From the NCBI GenBank assembly GCA_029940345.1, contig JAOZRC010000081.1, forward strand, positions 1-12,812: a stretch of DNA of 12,812 bases, given 5' to 3'. The stretch comes from Desulfobacterales bacterium (GTDB taxonomy: Bacteria; Desulfobacterota; Desulfobacteria; Desulfobacterales; JAUCGF01). Below, in pieces: positions 1 to 6,575 of the stretch. The notes under the pieces are model-generated. The model made no database searches. It was not told the DNA's origin and was given only the letters and a program-made list of their open reading frames with translations. A program made the translations under genes and the position numbers. Positions within the stretch are counted from its first letter, which is position 1. Each line of letters begins with the position of its first letter.

Positions 1-53
1 ATAACTTCCCCATTCCAGAATGCAAATAGGTAAGTTATTTCGTCCCCCATTCC

Positions 54-485
54 TTAAAGCGTGTATTTGCGTCTTAACAGGTTTACATCTTTACGCAAAG
101 CTCTGACTCGGTTGCGCAATTCTTTTATCGCAACTTTGGTCGTGGCTATAAGTTGCTCCTGATGTTCACGGACATACATTTTCTCGAGTTGCATCAGCTT
201 GGCATCCAATTCATTACCGCTCAAATCAGGATAAAAACGCTCCACGGCACCAACCACTTTTTCGTCAAAATCCCGGTTTAGCTCCTCTAAAACCCATTCC
301 TCCATCTCTTCGGGAGAAAGAATTTCAAACATATCAGCGCATATATCCCCAAAATATTCACCAATTACCAACTTGGCTGATTTCTTAGCAATTGATTTTA
401 AAAAATTTTCTTCAAAATAGCCATAATATCTTACAATTTTTTTAGCGATAACATCTTCTACTTTAGGTATCTGAAGTTCTTCCAT
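54..485 (-). CDS. Uncharacterised 143-aa coiled-coil protein
   Basis: I do not recognise this family, so no function is given. The product is a soluble, highly charged protein without signal peptide or membrane segment. The N-terminal two thirds is acidic (for example SPEEMEEWVLEELNRDFDEK at about 57-76). The last 50 residues are Lys/Arg/Leu-rich, lack proline and should form a long helix or coiled coil. The ATG at 483-485 is preceded by a Shine-Dalgarno-like GGAGA about 5 nt upstream, which supports both the start and real translation. The gene ends with TAA at 54-56. It points away from the cyclase operon and is separated from it by 800 bp of repeat-rich DNA. A small regulator or mobile-element cargo protein are both possible. 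The coding call is fairly secure; its role is open. Confidence 0.7.
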   Translation of the reverse strand: MEELQIPKVEDVIAKKIVRYYGYFEENFLKSIAKKSAKLVIGEYFGDICADMFEILSPEEMEEWVLEELNRDFDEKVVGAVERFYPDLSGNELDAKLMQLEKMYVREHQEQLIATTKVAIKELRNRVRALRKDVNLLRRKYTL

Positions 486-498
486 TATTGTCTCCGGT

Positions 499-550
499 AG
501 CCTCAGAGGCTCTATCTCATATTATCATTGCATCCTTTTAACATTGTCGC
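499..550 (-). promoter_or_regulatory. Candidate promoter and palindromic operator for the 143-aa gene
   Basis: Read on the minus strand, GCGACA (plus 545-550) and GATAAT (plus 521-526) are separated by 18 nt and resemble sigma70 -35 and -10 boxes. The -10 matches 5 of 6 consensus bases. Just downstream lies the 13-bp palindrome AGCCTCAGAGGCT at 499-511, ending 13 bp before the start codon and beside the Shine-Dalgarno site. Its position near the expected transcript start suits a repressor operator. This is inferred from sequence only. Confidence 0.35.
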
Positions 551-592
551 CCCATTCCCCAAATAATTGAACGATGAAGGCGAATCATTATG

Positions 593-776
593 CCAGTTTG
601 GCATCCTTCATATCAGGCTAAAAGTAGCTTACACTTTTAAAGGAGTGCAGCAATTGATGAACTGCTAATGAACACGAATGATTTATTTTTATTAGTGTTT
701 ATTGGTGTTCATTCGTGGTTTGCACTTCTTTATGACTACCTAATTGTTAACCGACAAATGAAGGATGCCCCAGTTT
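593..776. mobile_element. 170-bp palindromic MITE-like element with 7-bp target duplication
   Basis: The element spans 600-769. Its ends are perfect 12-bp inverted repeats, GGCATCCTTCAT at 600-611 and ATGAAGGATGCC at 758-769. It is flanked on both sides by the identical heptamer CCAGTTT (593-599 and 770-776), which looks like a target-site duplication. The inversion continues imperfectly inward: GTAG and AAAGGAGTGCA on the left answer TGCACTTCTTT and CTAC on the right. There is no coding sequence, so any mobility would depend on a transposase elsewhere. I cannot assign the family. Confidence 0.65.
673..717. repeat. CACGAATGA hairpin at the centre of the 593-776 element
   Basis: CACGAATGA (673-681) and TCATTCGTG (709-717) form a perfect 9-bp stem. 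The right half also has a roughly 10-nt periodicity (TTAGTGTTTA, TTGGTGTTCA, TTCGTGGTTT). Strings of this type recur between genes in many bacterial genomes. Here it forms the core of the larger palindrome, so it may be a second repeat family nested in the first. Confidence 0.5.
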
Positions 777-801
777 TAGGCTGATATCCTGTTAGCCTAA
801 A
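775..801. repeat. Short hairpin TTTAGGCT/AGCCTAAA
   Basis: A perfect 8-bp stem (775-782 and 794-801) with an 11-nt loop begins at the right edge of the palindromic element and overlaps its flanking heptamer by two bases. No T-tract follows on either strand, so a rho-independent terminator is not supported. Confidence 0.4.
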
Positions 802-890
802 TATAATTCCTATCAAAATTGAAGTCTATTGGCAATGAAATTATATTTTCCGAGCATGCTTTTAGAACGGTTATATCAGTAAAAAAAACA

Positions 891-946
891 GGCATCCTTC
901 ATTTTACCCCGAAAGTAGTTGACACTTTACCCGGGAGTGCTAAACT
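891..946 (+). repeat. Partial copy of the end of the 593-776 element
   Basis: This segment starts with the same GGCATCCTTCAT (891-902). It then follows the left end of the element with similar spacing: AAAGTAG, then ACACTTT, then GGAGTGC. Both copies keep an AAAGT/ACTTT mini-stem around a 7-nt loop. No matching inverted end follows, so it appears to be a solo end or decayed copy. Confidence 0.55.
919..946 (+). promoter_or_regulatory. Promoter-like sequence carried by the repeat copy
   Basis: TTGACA (919-924) is a perfect -35 box. It lies 16 nt upstream of TAAACT (941-946), a 4-of-6 match to the -10 box with an extended TG one base before it. It points toward the cyclase operon 360 bp downstream. 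A repeat-borne match may be coincidental, and other promoters may exist closer to 1306. Confidence 0.3.
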
Positions 947-1305
947 AATTGCTTTTGTCCGAATTATAAATAAAGGTTTTCATTCCTGTCTCATTGTGCT
1001 ATAAATAATTTTTTAATGGCAAAGCAGATGTTCGATTCGTAATTAAGAGTTTCGTTTACAATCAGATAATACCATTTTGAATGACAGCATGTGGACATTC
1101 AGGGAATACATATCCACAACATATTGTGTTTTAGGCCTATTTAAAGGCTGTTTCCAAAGATACATTATTTAACGCATGATCATTTCTGCACACCTCCCAC
1201 GCCAGACGAGTCCAAAGAAAAAGGAAAGCCGCTAGCAGCACCTTCCATTGCGGAAGCTTATGAATAAAAAGGCGGAATTTTCATATAAAAATAAGGATAC
1301 CATCA
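947..1305. other. Upstream region of the cyclase operon, no gene seen
   Basis: No convincing coding frame, RNA gene or full riboswitch is visible in this stretch. A small CTTCC/GGAAG stem with a 5-nt loop lies at 1242-1256, and AAGGA lies about 8 nt before the cyclase ATG. The region presumably carries the operon leader, but I cannot define its promoter or transcript start. Confidence 0.4.
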
Positions 1306-3045
1306 ATGAATGCTGAAGTTGAAAACGGGAAAAAACCGGGTCTGTTAGCTAAAATTCAGGCCATGTTAGATCGCTCATCCGGAAAGACACATATGCGTCT
1401 GGGTGAAGTCTTAATTCAAAATCAGGTTATTACCAAAGATCAGTTGCAACTGGCGCTGGAAGCTCAGAAAAAACAGATCAATCAAATTGGCAAGCCGGCT
1501 CGTATTGGTCAGCTTCTTGTAGAATCAGGTTATGCCTCGGAAGCGGAGATTGTTAAAGTGATTAACACGCATTATGGCCTTGCTGTGACGTCACTGGCAG
1601 ATAATATTAAAGAGCGAATTGAAAAAAAACGGCAATCTTTGATGAAAAAATTGCCACAACCACAGATTATGATTTGGTTGCAATTATCAATCGCAACAAC
1701 AATTATCATATGCTTGGTTGTAGCGTTGCTTAGCGTCGGTATTTTACTTCGCCAAAAAAATCGACTCAAAGACCAAATGGAAACCATCGGCAAAGTGAGC
1801 TTGAGCTATTTTGCGAATGATGCTCGCATCCCGATGTTAGAAAATAATATCCTACGGTTAAACACCCTGATCAATGAAGCTGTCTCTGTGGAAGGACTGG
1901 TTTACGCCACGATTGTCGATAATAAAAATCAAGTATTGGCAGACACCGACAATGACAAAATCGGCACATCTTTTGAGGGCTTTCCGCAAAAAGAAAATTT
2001 AAAGCAGCAAAATGGCATCACTCATTTTGAGTATACCAAACCTCCCGATCAACACATATTGAATCTGACCAGTCCAATCCTTTTTAAGGATAAAAAACTT
2101 GGAGACGTTCATGTTGGCGTATCTTTGAACTTTATTGAACAGGTGATCAAAGAGGAACGCTGGCGTATTATCGGAATGACATTATTTCTTGTGCTGATCG
2201 GAATCGTTATTACCGTGGGGTTGGGACTTTGGTTTTCCCGTCCGATTTTAAAGTTGGTTATGGCCACCCGGGAAATCAGTATGGGGAATTATGGCCATAA
2301 AGTTGACCTTTCTCGTAAAGATGAGTTGGGCAACCTGGCTACGGCTTTCAATAAAATGAGTGATGAACTTTGGGTAAAATCCTTGATGCAGGATTCGTTC
2401 GGTAAATATGTCGGTTCCGAAGTTCTTGAGATGATAATGAATAATCCGGAAAATACATGGCTTAAAGGAAACCGTAGCGAAGCCACAGTTATTTTTACAG
2501 ATGTCCGAGGCTTTACTCAATACGCCGAAGAAAAAGAACCTGAAGAGTTGGTGGAAGAACTCAATCAGTGCTTTGAAATTCAAACTGCCGCTATCCTGGA
2601 TAACGGCGGCTATATTGATAAATTTATCGGTGATGCGGTTTTAGGGGTTTTCGGCGTGCCGGTTTACCATAAAGATCATGTTGAGAGAGCTGTCAGAGCC
2701 GCCATAGATATACAGGTCGCTTTAAAAGAGGCGGGTACAGATAACAAGAACCGGTTGTTGAATTCGATCGGCATTGGCCTTAACTCGGGCGTCGTGGTTT
2801 CAGGGAATATCGGTTCTCAAGTAAAACTTGAATATACGGTTGTGGGTGACAGTGTGAATGTGGCTTCACGCCTGAGCAATTTGGCCGGTCCCGGCGATGT
2901 GATCATTAGCGGCGCAATTTATGATCAGATTCATAATATAGTCGCAGTGGAAGCCCTTCCACCCCAGGAATTGAAAGGCAAATCGGAACCGGTTAAAATT
3001 TACAAAGTCCTTGGTATAAAAAATATAAACAATGAAGCGGTTTAA
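1306..3045 (+). CDS. Membrane-bound class III adenylate cyclase with MshEN, sensor and HAMP domains
   Basis: This protein is predicted to convert ATP to cyclic AMP at the cytoplasmic face of the inner membrane. Residues 30-98 resemble the MshEN/GspE-N fold (RLGEVLIQNQVITKDQL, then RIGQLLVESG). In MshE this fold binds cyclic di-GMP, so a similar input here is possible. TM1 is at about 123-148, followed by an extracytoplasmic Cache-like sensor (150-287), TM2 (288-310) and HAMP (311-363). The cyclase domain spans about 390-570. Metal-binding aspartates are D399 (IFTDVRGFT) and D443 (FIGDAVLGVFG). K439 and D515 are the pair expected for adenine recognition. N518 and R522 of NVASR are the transition-state residues. 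All are present, so the enzyme looks active and ATP-specific. AAGGA precedes the ATG. A deacetylase gene follows closely. Confidence 0.92.
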   Translation: MNAEVENGKKPGLLAKIQAMLDRSSGKTHMRLGEVLIQNQVITKDQLQLALEAQKKQINQIGKPARIGQLLVESGYASEAEIVKVINTHYGLAVTSLADNIKERIEKKRQSLMKKLPQPQIMIWLQLSIATTIIICLVVALLSVGILLRQKNRLKDQMETIGKVSLSYFANDARIPMLENNILRLNTLINEAVSVEGLVYATIVDNKNQVLADTDNDKIGTSFEGFPQKENLKQQNGITHFEYTKPPDQHILNLTSPILFKDKKLGDVHVGVSLNFIEQVIKEERWRIIGMTLFLVLIGIVITVGLGLWFSRPILKLVMATREISMGNYGHKVDLSRKDELGNLATAFNKMSDELWVKSLMQDSFGKYVGSEVLEMIMNNPENTWLKGNRSEATVIFTDVRGFTQYAEEKEPEELVEELNQCFEIQTAAILDNGGYIDKFIGDAVLGVFGVPVYHKDHVERAVRAAIDIQVALKEAGTDNKNRLLNSIGIGLNSGVVVSGNIGSQVKLEYTVVGDSVNVASRLSNLAGPGDVIISGAIYDQIHNIVAVEALPPQELKGKSEPVKIYKVLGIKNINNEAV

Positions 3046-3058
3046 AGGAGTATTACCA

Positions 3059-4051
3059 ATGAAAAGAAATTCTATATGTGTTAAAAGGCCGTTTTTATTT
3101 AAAATGTGGTGTTTTGCATGGCTTCTTATCTTTGTCTTGGTTTCGGCGTCTTATGCTGCCAATGATTTTAAAGTTGTCCGAGCCGGACAAAATGACACGC
3201 TTTCCACTTTGGCGCAACGATATTTAAATGATCGCACAAAAGGTTGGATGATAGCCGAATACAATGATATTCGCTCTGTAAATTCGGGGCAGGAGATCAT
3301 TATCCCATTGAAACCGTTTAGTAAAGGCGGTCTGTTCGATACCGGCTATCAGACGGTCCCGGTGCTGTCATACCATCGCTTCACCATGAATAAAAAATCT
3401 GCTAACCGAATGGTGGTGACGCAGGCGGCGTTTGAGGCTCAGATGAGTTATTTGAAGCAAAATGGGTATACCGTCATCACACTCTCACAATTGTATGACT
3501 TTTTGGATTTTAAAGACCAGATACCTCAAAAATCCGTGGTAATCACCATTGACGATGGCTTCCGTTCAGCTTTCGATATCGCCTATCCTATTTTAAAGAA
3601 ATTGGGTCACCCGGCTACATTTTTTCTCTATACCGGTCTTGTCGGGTCAAAAAAGGCGATGAGCTGGAACCAAATTAAGGAATTGGCTAAAAACGGATTC
3701 GATATTCAAAGCCAGTCACGGACGCATCGTGATATGTCCAAATTATTGCCAGATGAAAATTTTAAAGCGTATGTGTCGCGAATAGAGAAAGAGATAACCT
3801 GGGCGCAGAAAATTATCCGTGATAAAATCGCTTATACACCGGTGTTCATGGCCTATCCCTATGGCAAATCGAATGATCTTGTTATTGCCCTATTAAAAAA
3901 ACACGGCTTTCGAGGAGGCCTCACGGTCAGACGAGGCAGCAATCCTTTTTTCACTGATAACTTTAAGGTCAAACGCGCCATGATTTATGGCAACTATGAT
4001 TTAAAGACGTTCAGAAAAAATTTGAATACGTTTGTTAAAGAGGGGTTATGA
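3059..4051 (+). CDS. Secreted LysM and CE4 polysaccharide deacetylase-like protein
   Basis: Numbering here starts at the ATG at 3059. That start is preferred because AGGAG (3046-3050) lies 8 nt upstream. An in-frame ATG at 3032 would overlap the cyclase end and add nine residues. A signal peptide covers residues 1-33, with likely cleavage after SYA. A LysM-like domain (about 37-84) should bind peptidoglycan or a related glycan. The CE4 fold follows: VLSYHRF, motif 1 TIDDGF with D165/D166, motif 2 SQSRTH, and motif 3 AYPYG. The family removes N-acetyl groups from peptidoglycan, chitin-like or exopolysaccharide chains in the periplasm. Oddly, motif 2 normally reads SH[ST]xxH, but the first His is Gln (Q219, codon CAG at 3713-3715) while H223 is kept. 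Metal binding may therefore be altered. The stop overlaps the next start. Confidence 0.88.
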   Translation: MKRNSICVKRPFLFKMWCFAWLLIFVLVSASYAANDFKVVRAGQNDTLSTLAQRYLNDRTKGWMIAEYNDIRSVNSGQEIIIPLKPFSKGGLFDTGYQTVPVLSYHRFTMNKKSANRMVVTQAAFEAQMSYLKQNGYTVITLSQLYDFLDFKDQIPQKSVVITIDDGFRSAFDIAYPILKKLGHPATFFLYTGLVGSKKAMSWNQIKELAKNGFDIQSQSRTHRDMSKLLPDENFKAYVSRIEKEITWAQKIIRDKIAYTPVFMAYPYGKSNDLVIALLKKHGFRGGLTVRRGSNPFFTDNFKVKRAMIYGNYDLKTFRKNLNTFVKEGL

Positions 4052-5166
4052 TGAAGAAATTAATTGCACGAACCATTCCCATCCAGATCACTGTAGCGCT
4101 AATGTTGGCAGGTTGCGCCGGCGTTGAAAAATCCAAGCCGACGACTGTGGTAGAACCGATCTCTTCATCGGCTTATAAAAATAAAGCGCTTGAGTATGAA
4201 AAAAAACGCAATTTGACCAAAGCGCTGGATTATTGGAGAATTACAGCGAGCATAGACCCTTCCGATGCCAAAAGCAAAGGAAAGGTCGCGCTTGTGGCAG
4301 CGATCAGCAAAAGCTTTGCCAGGACACACTTTAAAAAAGGCGTAACCTATTATAAAAAGCGTCACTTTAAAAATGCAAGAAAAGAATTTATGATTGCCTT
4401 ACGCCATGATCCTGAACACAAACAAGCGCTGAATTACTTGCAAAACAAGTTCATTCGCTCCGTTTATAGCAGCTATCAAGTGAGGCAAGGCGACACCTAT
4501 AATCGAATTGCCGATAAAGTTTATAAAGATCCTGACAAAGGATTTCTGATCGCCAGTGTGAATAAACTTGCATTTAAAAAAAAGCCGCGATCCGGTGCTA
4601 TTTTAAAAATTCCGCGTTTGGACAATATTCTGAAAGCAACACCCAAAATCAAACAAGAACCATCGGATGAGACAGGGACGGAAGAATCTGATTTGCCTGA
4701 CCAAGAGATTAGCCTTAACCCGATTATCGACATTGAAAATGAACTGACCAATGCTCGAAACTATTTCACGGCCAAAAATTATCCCAAAGTATTGCCGATT
4801 ACCCAGACTATTTTGGAAAATGATCCTTCGAACAGTGAAGCACTCAAATTAAAAAATCAGGCTTATTTATTCATGGGTAAAGAGTTGATGCTTAAAAAAA
4901 AGTATGCCGAATCATTAAATATGTTTAATGAAGTAGATGCTGATTTCGAAGGAGCGCAGGAGGCTGTCAATGATGTAAAAAAACAGATGATGCAAGAAGC
5001 CGAAGAGCATTATCGCCGAGGCGTAAAGCAATTTTTAAATGAAGAATTAAACAAGGCGATTGAAGAATGGGAGCAAACGTTATTGTTGAATCCTGAACAC
5101 GCCAAGGCCCGCAAGGATATTGAGAATGCGCGCGATTTGCTTGAAAAATATGAAAAGGTGCAATAG
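4048..5166 (+). CDS. LysM and TPR repeat lipoprotein
   Basis: The N-terminus has a type II signal peptide with lipobox LAGC, so C23 should be lipidated and the protein anchored to a membrane facing the periplasm. TPR-like helical repeats are visible at about 44-132, such as ALEYEKKRNLTKALDYW and GVTYYKKRHFKNARKEF. A LysM-like domain spans about 142-189 (YQVRQGDTYNRIADKVY). An acidic linker follows (200-225). A second TPR block covers 230-372, ending with GVKQFLNEELNKAIEEWEQ. The ATG overlaps the deacetylase stop (ATGA), implying translational coupling. A second ATG at 4051 is better spaced from AGAGGGG and may be the true start. The protein probably acts as a scaffold near the cell wall alongside the deacetylase. 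No enzymatic motif is seen. Confidence 0.87.
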   Translation: MMKKLIARTIPIQITVALMLAGCAGVEKSKPTTVVEPISSSAYKNKALEYEKKRNLTKALDYWRITASIDPSDAKSKGKVALVAAISKSFARTHFKKGVTYYKKRHFKNARKEFMIALRHDPEHKQALNYLQNKFIRSVYSSYQVRQGDTYNRIADKVYKDPDKGFLIASVNKLAFKKKPRSGAILKIPRLDNILKATPKIKQEPSDETGTEESDLPDQEISLNPIIDIENELTNARNYFTAKNYPKVLPITQTILENDPSNSEALKLKNQAYLFMGKELMLKKKYAESLNMFNEVDADFEGAQEAVNDVKKQMMQEAEEHYRRGVKQFLNEELNKAIEEWEQTLLLNPEHAKARKDIENARDLLEKYEKVQ

Positions 5167-5211
5167 CACTGCTTTAACAATTAAACTGAAAAAGGAAATC
5201 AGAATATTAAG

Positions 5212-6042
5212 ATGAATGATTTTAACATGGATAAGCGACCGACAGGTCAAGCGAACGCACAGAATACCAAAGACGTTGCCGTTACAGAATCGTTAAACAA
5301 AATTAAACATAAATATATTGTTATGAGCGGCAAGGGCGGTGTCGGAAAAACCAGCACATCGGTTAATTTGTCCCTTGCACTCGCTAATCAGGGGTTTAAC
5401 ATTGGCATAATGGATGTGGATTTGCACGGTCCGGATATTCCGAGGATGTTAGGGCTTAGCGGCATGCTGACTGTTAACGACCGGAAAAAACTTATTCCCA
5501 TGAGTTATTCGGACAATTTAAAAGCCGTTTCGATTGAATCCTTATCCCAAAATAAAGATGATGCCATTATCTGGCGCGGACCCATCAAATATTCAGCGAT
5601 TCAGCAATTTATCGGAGATGTGGAATGGGGCGCACTTGATTATCTGATTATTGATTCCCCCCCCGGCACTGGTGATGAACCCTTAACCGTAGCGCAAACC
5701 ATACCTGACGCGCAGGCGATTATCGTTACGACACCGCAGGAAGTTTCCCTGGCGGATGTTCGCAAATCAATCAGTTTTTGCAGAACTGTTAAAATGGAAA
5801 TTAAAGGTCTGATAGAAAACATGAGTGGTGCGGTATGCCCGCATTGTGGCGAAGCCATTGAACTGTTCGGATCCGGTGGCGGAGAAAAAACAGCGATTAC
5901 TGCCGGAATCCCTTTTCTTGGAAGGATTCCCTTTGACCATCGGGTGGTCGCCTGTGGTGATACGGGACACTCTTTCCAGGAAGCTTATCCTGATTCCGAA
6001 GTGACCAAAACGTTCGTCGCTATCGCTCAAAAAATTGCGTAA
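5212..6042 (+). CDS. mrp: Mrp/NBP35 family Fe-S cluster carrier ATPase
   Basis: This is a cytoplasmic P-loop ATPase of the Mrp/ApbC/NBP35 group, which binds and transfers Fe-S clusters to apoproteins. The deviant Walker A motif SGKGGVGKTS is at 39-48, with MDVDLHGPDIPRMLG at 67-81. The Walker B-like LIIDSPPGTGDEPL is at 145-158. The cluster-binding pair CPHC is at 209-212 in the usual IENMSG context. The N-terminal MIP18 (DUF59) domain found in some Mrp proteins is absent, as in the shorter forms. The best upstream Shine-Dalgarno (AAGGAAA) is about 14 nt from the ATG, longer than usual, so the downstream ATG at 5227 is a possible alternative. The gene lies 45 bp after the lipoprotein gene and could be cotranscribed, but its function looks unrelated to the envelope genes. 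Confidence 0.92.
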   Translation: MNDFNMDKRPTGQANAQNTKDVAVTESLNKIKHKYIVMSGKGGVGKTSTSVNLSLALANQGFNIGIMDVDLHGPDIPRMLGLSGMLTVNDRKKLIPMSYSDNLKAVSIESLSQNKDDAIIWRGPIKYSAIQQFIGDVEWGALDYLIIDSPPGTGDEPLTVAQTIPDAQAIIVTTPQEVSLADVRKSISFCRTVKMEIKGLIENMSGAVCPHCGEAIELFGSGGGEKTAITAGIPFLGRIPFDHRVVACGDTGHSFQEAYPDSEVTKTFVAIAQKIA

Positions 6043-6058
6043 ACCGGTTAATAAATTC

Positions 6059-6132
6059 GAAGGAGTGCTGAAGAACTTCAAGTTTAGCATTCTGCGCTCG
6101 ACGGGGCTAAACTGTAAGTTCAGCACTCCTTC
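6059..6132. repeat. 74-bp imperfect palindrome after mrp
   Basis: Perfect outer arms of 14 bp (GAAGGAGTGCTGAA at 6059-6072 and TTCAGCACTCCTTC at 6119-6132) continue inward as an interrupted stem through AGTTTAGC and GCTAAACT to a loop around 6089-6104. It starts 16 bp after the mrp stop. No T-tract follows, so it is not a canonical terminator, although such a long stem could slow polymerase or protect the transcript 3' end. GGAGTGC and GCTAAACT also occur in the 891-946 repeat, so the two may be distantly related. Confidence 0.6.
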
Positions 6133-6190
6133 AAAAAGTGGCGCGCAATATTTTTCGTTCAAGCCTCTTGAAAAACAATTGGCACAGTAT

Positions 6191-6460
6191 CCGAAAAATT
6201 TCAACCTGTGCGGTTGAAATATAGTATTCCTTAAAAGCTCCGTAGGAGCGGTATATTGGTAGTAAAATTCTGTTCCGATTCGGTCAGAGTCCCATCGGGA
6301 CGGCATATTTGTTTCAGCATAACTGAATATGCACAATTACATTACAAATATGCCGTCCCGATGGGACTCTGACTGCATATTAATCTGATGATTCTACAAA
6401 TATGCCGCTCCTACGGAGCTAAAGAGGAATATTTGATTTCAATTGCACAGGTCGAAAAAT
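6191..6460. repeat. Large composite inverted repeat in the convergent mrp/recD interval
   Basis: The best conserved outer arms are 6236-6262 and 6394-6420, 27 bp with two mismatches, beginning AGCTCCGTAGGAGCGG. The inversion extends outward imperfectly: ACCTGTGC and TTGAAAT on the left (from about 6191) answer ATTTCAA and GCACAGGT on the right (to about 6460). A second palindrome (6284-6372) lies inside it. Nothing coding is supported here. The convergent position suggests it may act as a bidirectional transcription barrier, but no T-tracts are seen. A small perfect stem TTCAAG/CTTGAA lies just before it at 6158-6172. Confidence 0.65.
6284..6372. repeat. Inner palindrome nested in the composite repeat, REP-like
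   Basis: Two perfect 29-bp arms (6284-6312 and 6344-6372) flank a 31-nt loop. Each arm contains TCCC-ATC-GGGA followed by CGGCATATTTGT. The outer arms have CTCC-GTA-GGAG followed by the same or nearly the same 12-mer. So the two palindromes belong to one family, with different but still paired terminal hairpins. Paired hairpin plus conserved tag is how REP/BIME elements and IS200/IS605 ends are built. I see no clear target duplication around the inner element. Confidence 0.65.
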
Positions 6461-6547
6461 TTTGCGCACCCTACGTGTTCACACCTTTTTTCATAGTGCA
6501 TCTCCCACTCAACACCGACAATGAGCAATTTAAATCCCATTTCCTTA

Positions 6548-6575
6548 TTCAATGTTCAATGTTGAACGTTCGGCT
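6548..6575. repeat. Seven-base-period repeat at the recD 3' end
   Basis: Two identical heptamers TTCAATG (6548-6554 and 6555-6561) are followed by the degenerate TTGAACG (6562-6568) and TTCGGCT (6569-6575). The array stops immediately before the recD stop codon. On the minus strand the units follow a GAAnnnn pattern, in common with the arrays at 8427-8454 and 12201-12235. Confidence 0.5.

Noticed and set aside
1..38. ATAACTT/AAGTTAT inverted repeat at the window start as a terminator
   Set aside because: Only 7 bp of pairing with a 24-nt loop and no T-tract; it could be chance.
819..1004. 61-codon open frame with a TTG start
   Set aside because: It runs through the partial repeat copy, lacks a ribosome site and has no recognisable domain. 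IIFSEHA recalls some small toxin families but the match is too short.
1190..1270. Possible cyclic di-GMP riboswitch before the cyclase gene
   Set aside because: A few purine-rich stretches and a small stem are present, but the conserved GEMM core and receptor helices are not.
6158..6172. TTCAAG/CTTGAA hairpin as a rho-independent terminator
   Set aside because: The stem is short and AT-rich, with no T-run after it on either strand.
6035..6217. 60-codon open frame after mrp
   Set aside because: It overlaps the mrp end and is made mostly of the palindrome; no family signal.
5767..6336. 189-codon open frame on the minus strand
   Set aside because: It is antisense to mrp and reads through palindromes; no domain or start signal.
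6059..6460. CRISPR array
   Set aside because: The repeats are inverted and nested, not regularly spaced direct repeats with unique spacers, and no cas gene is present.
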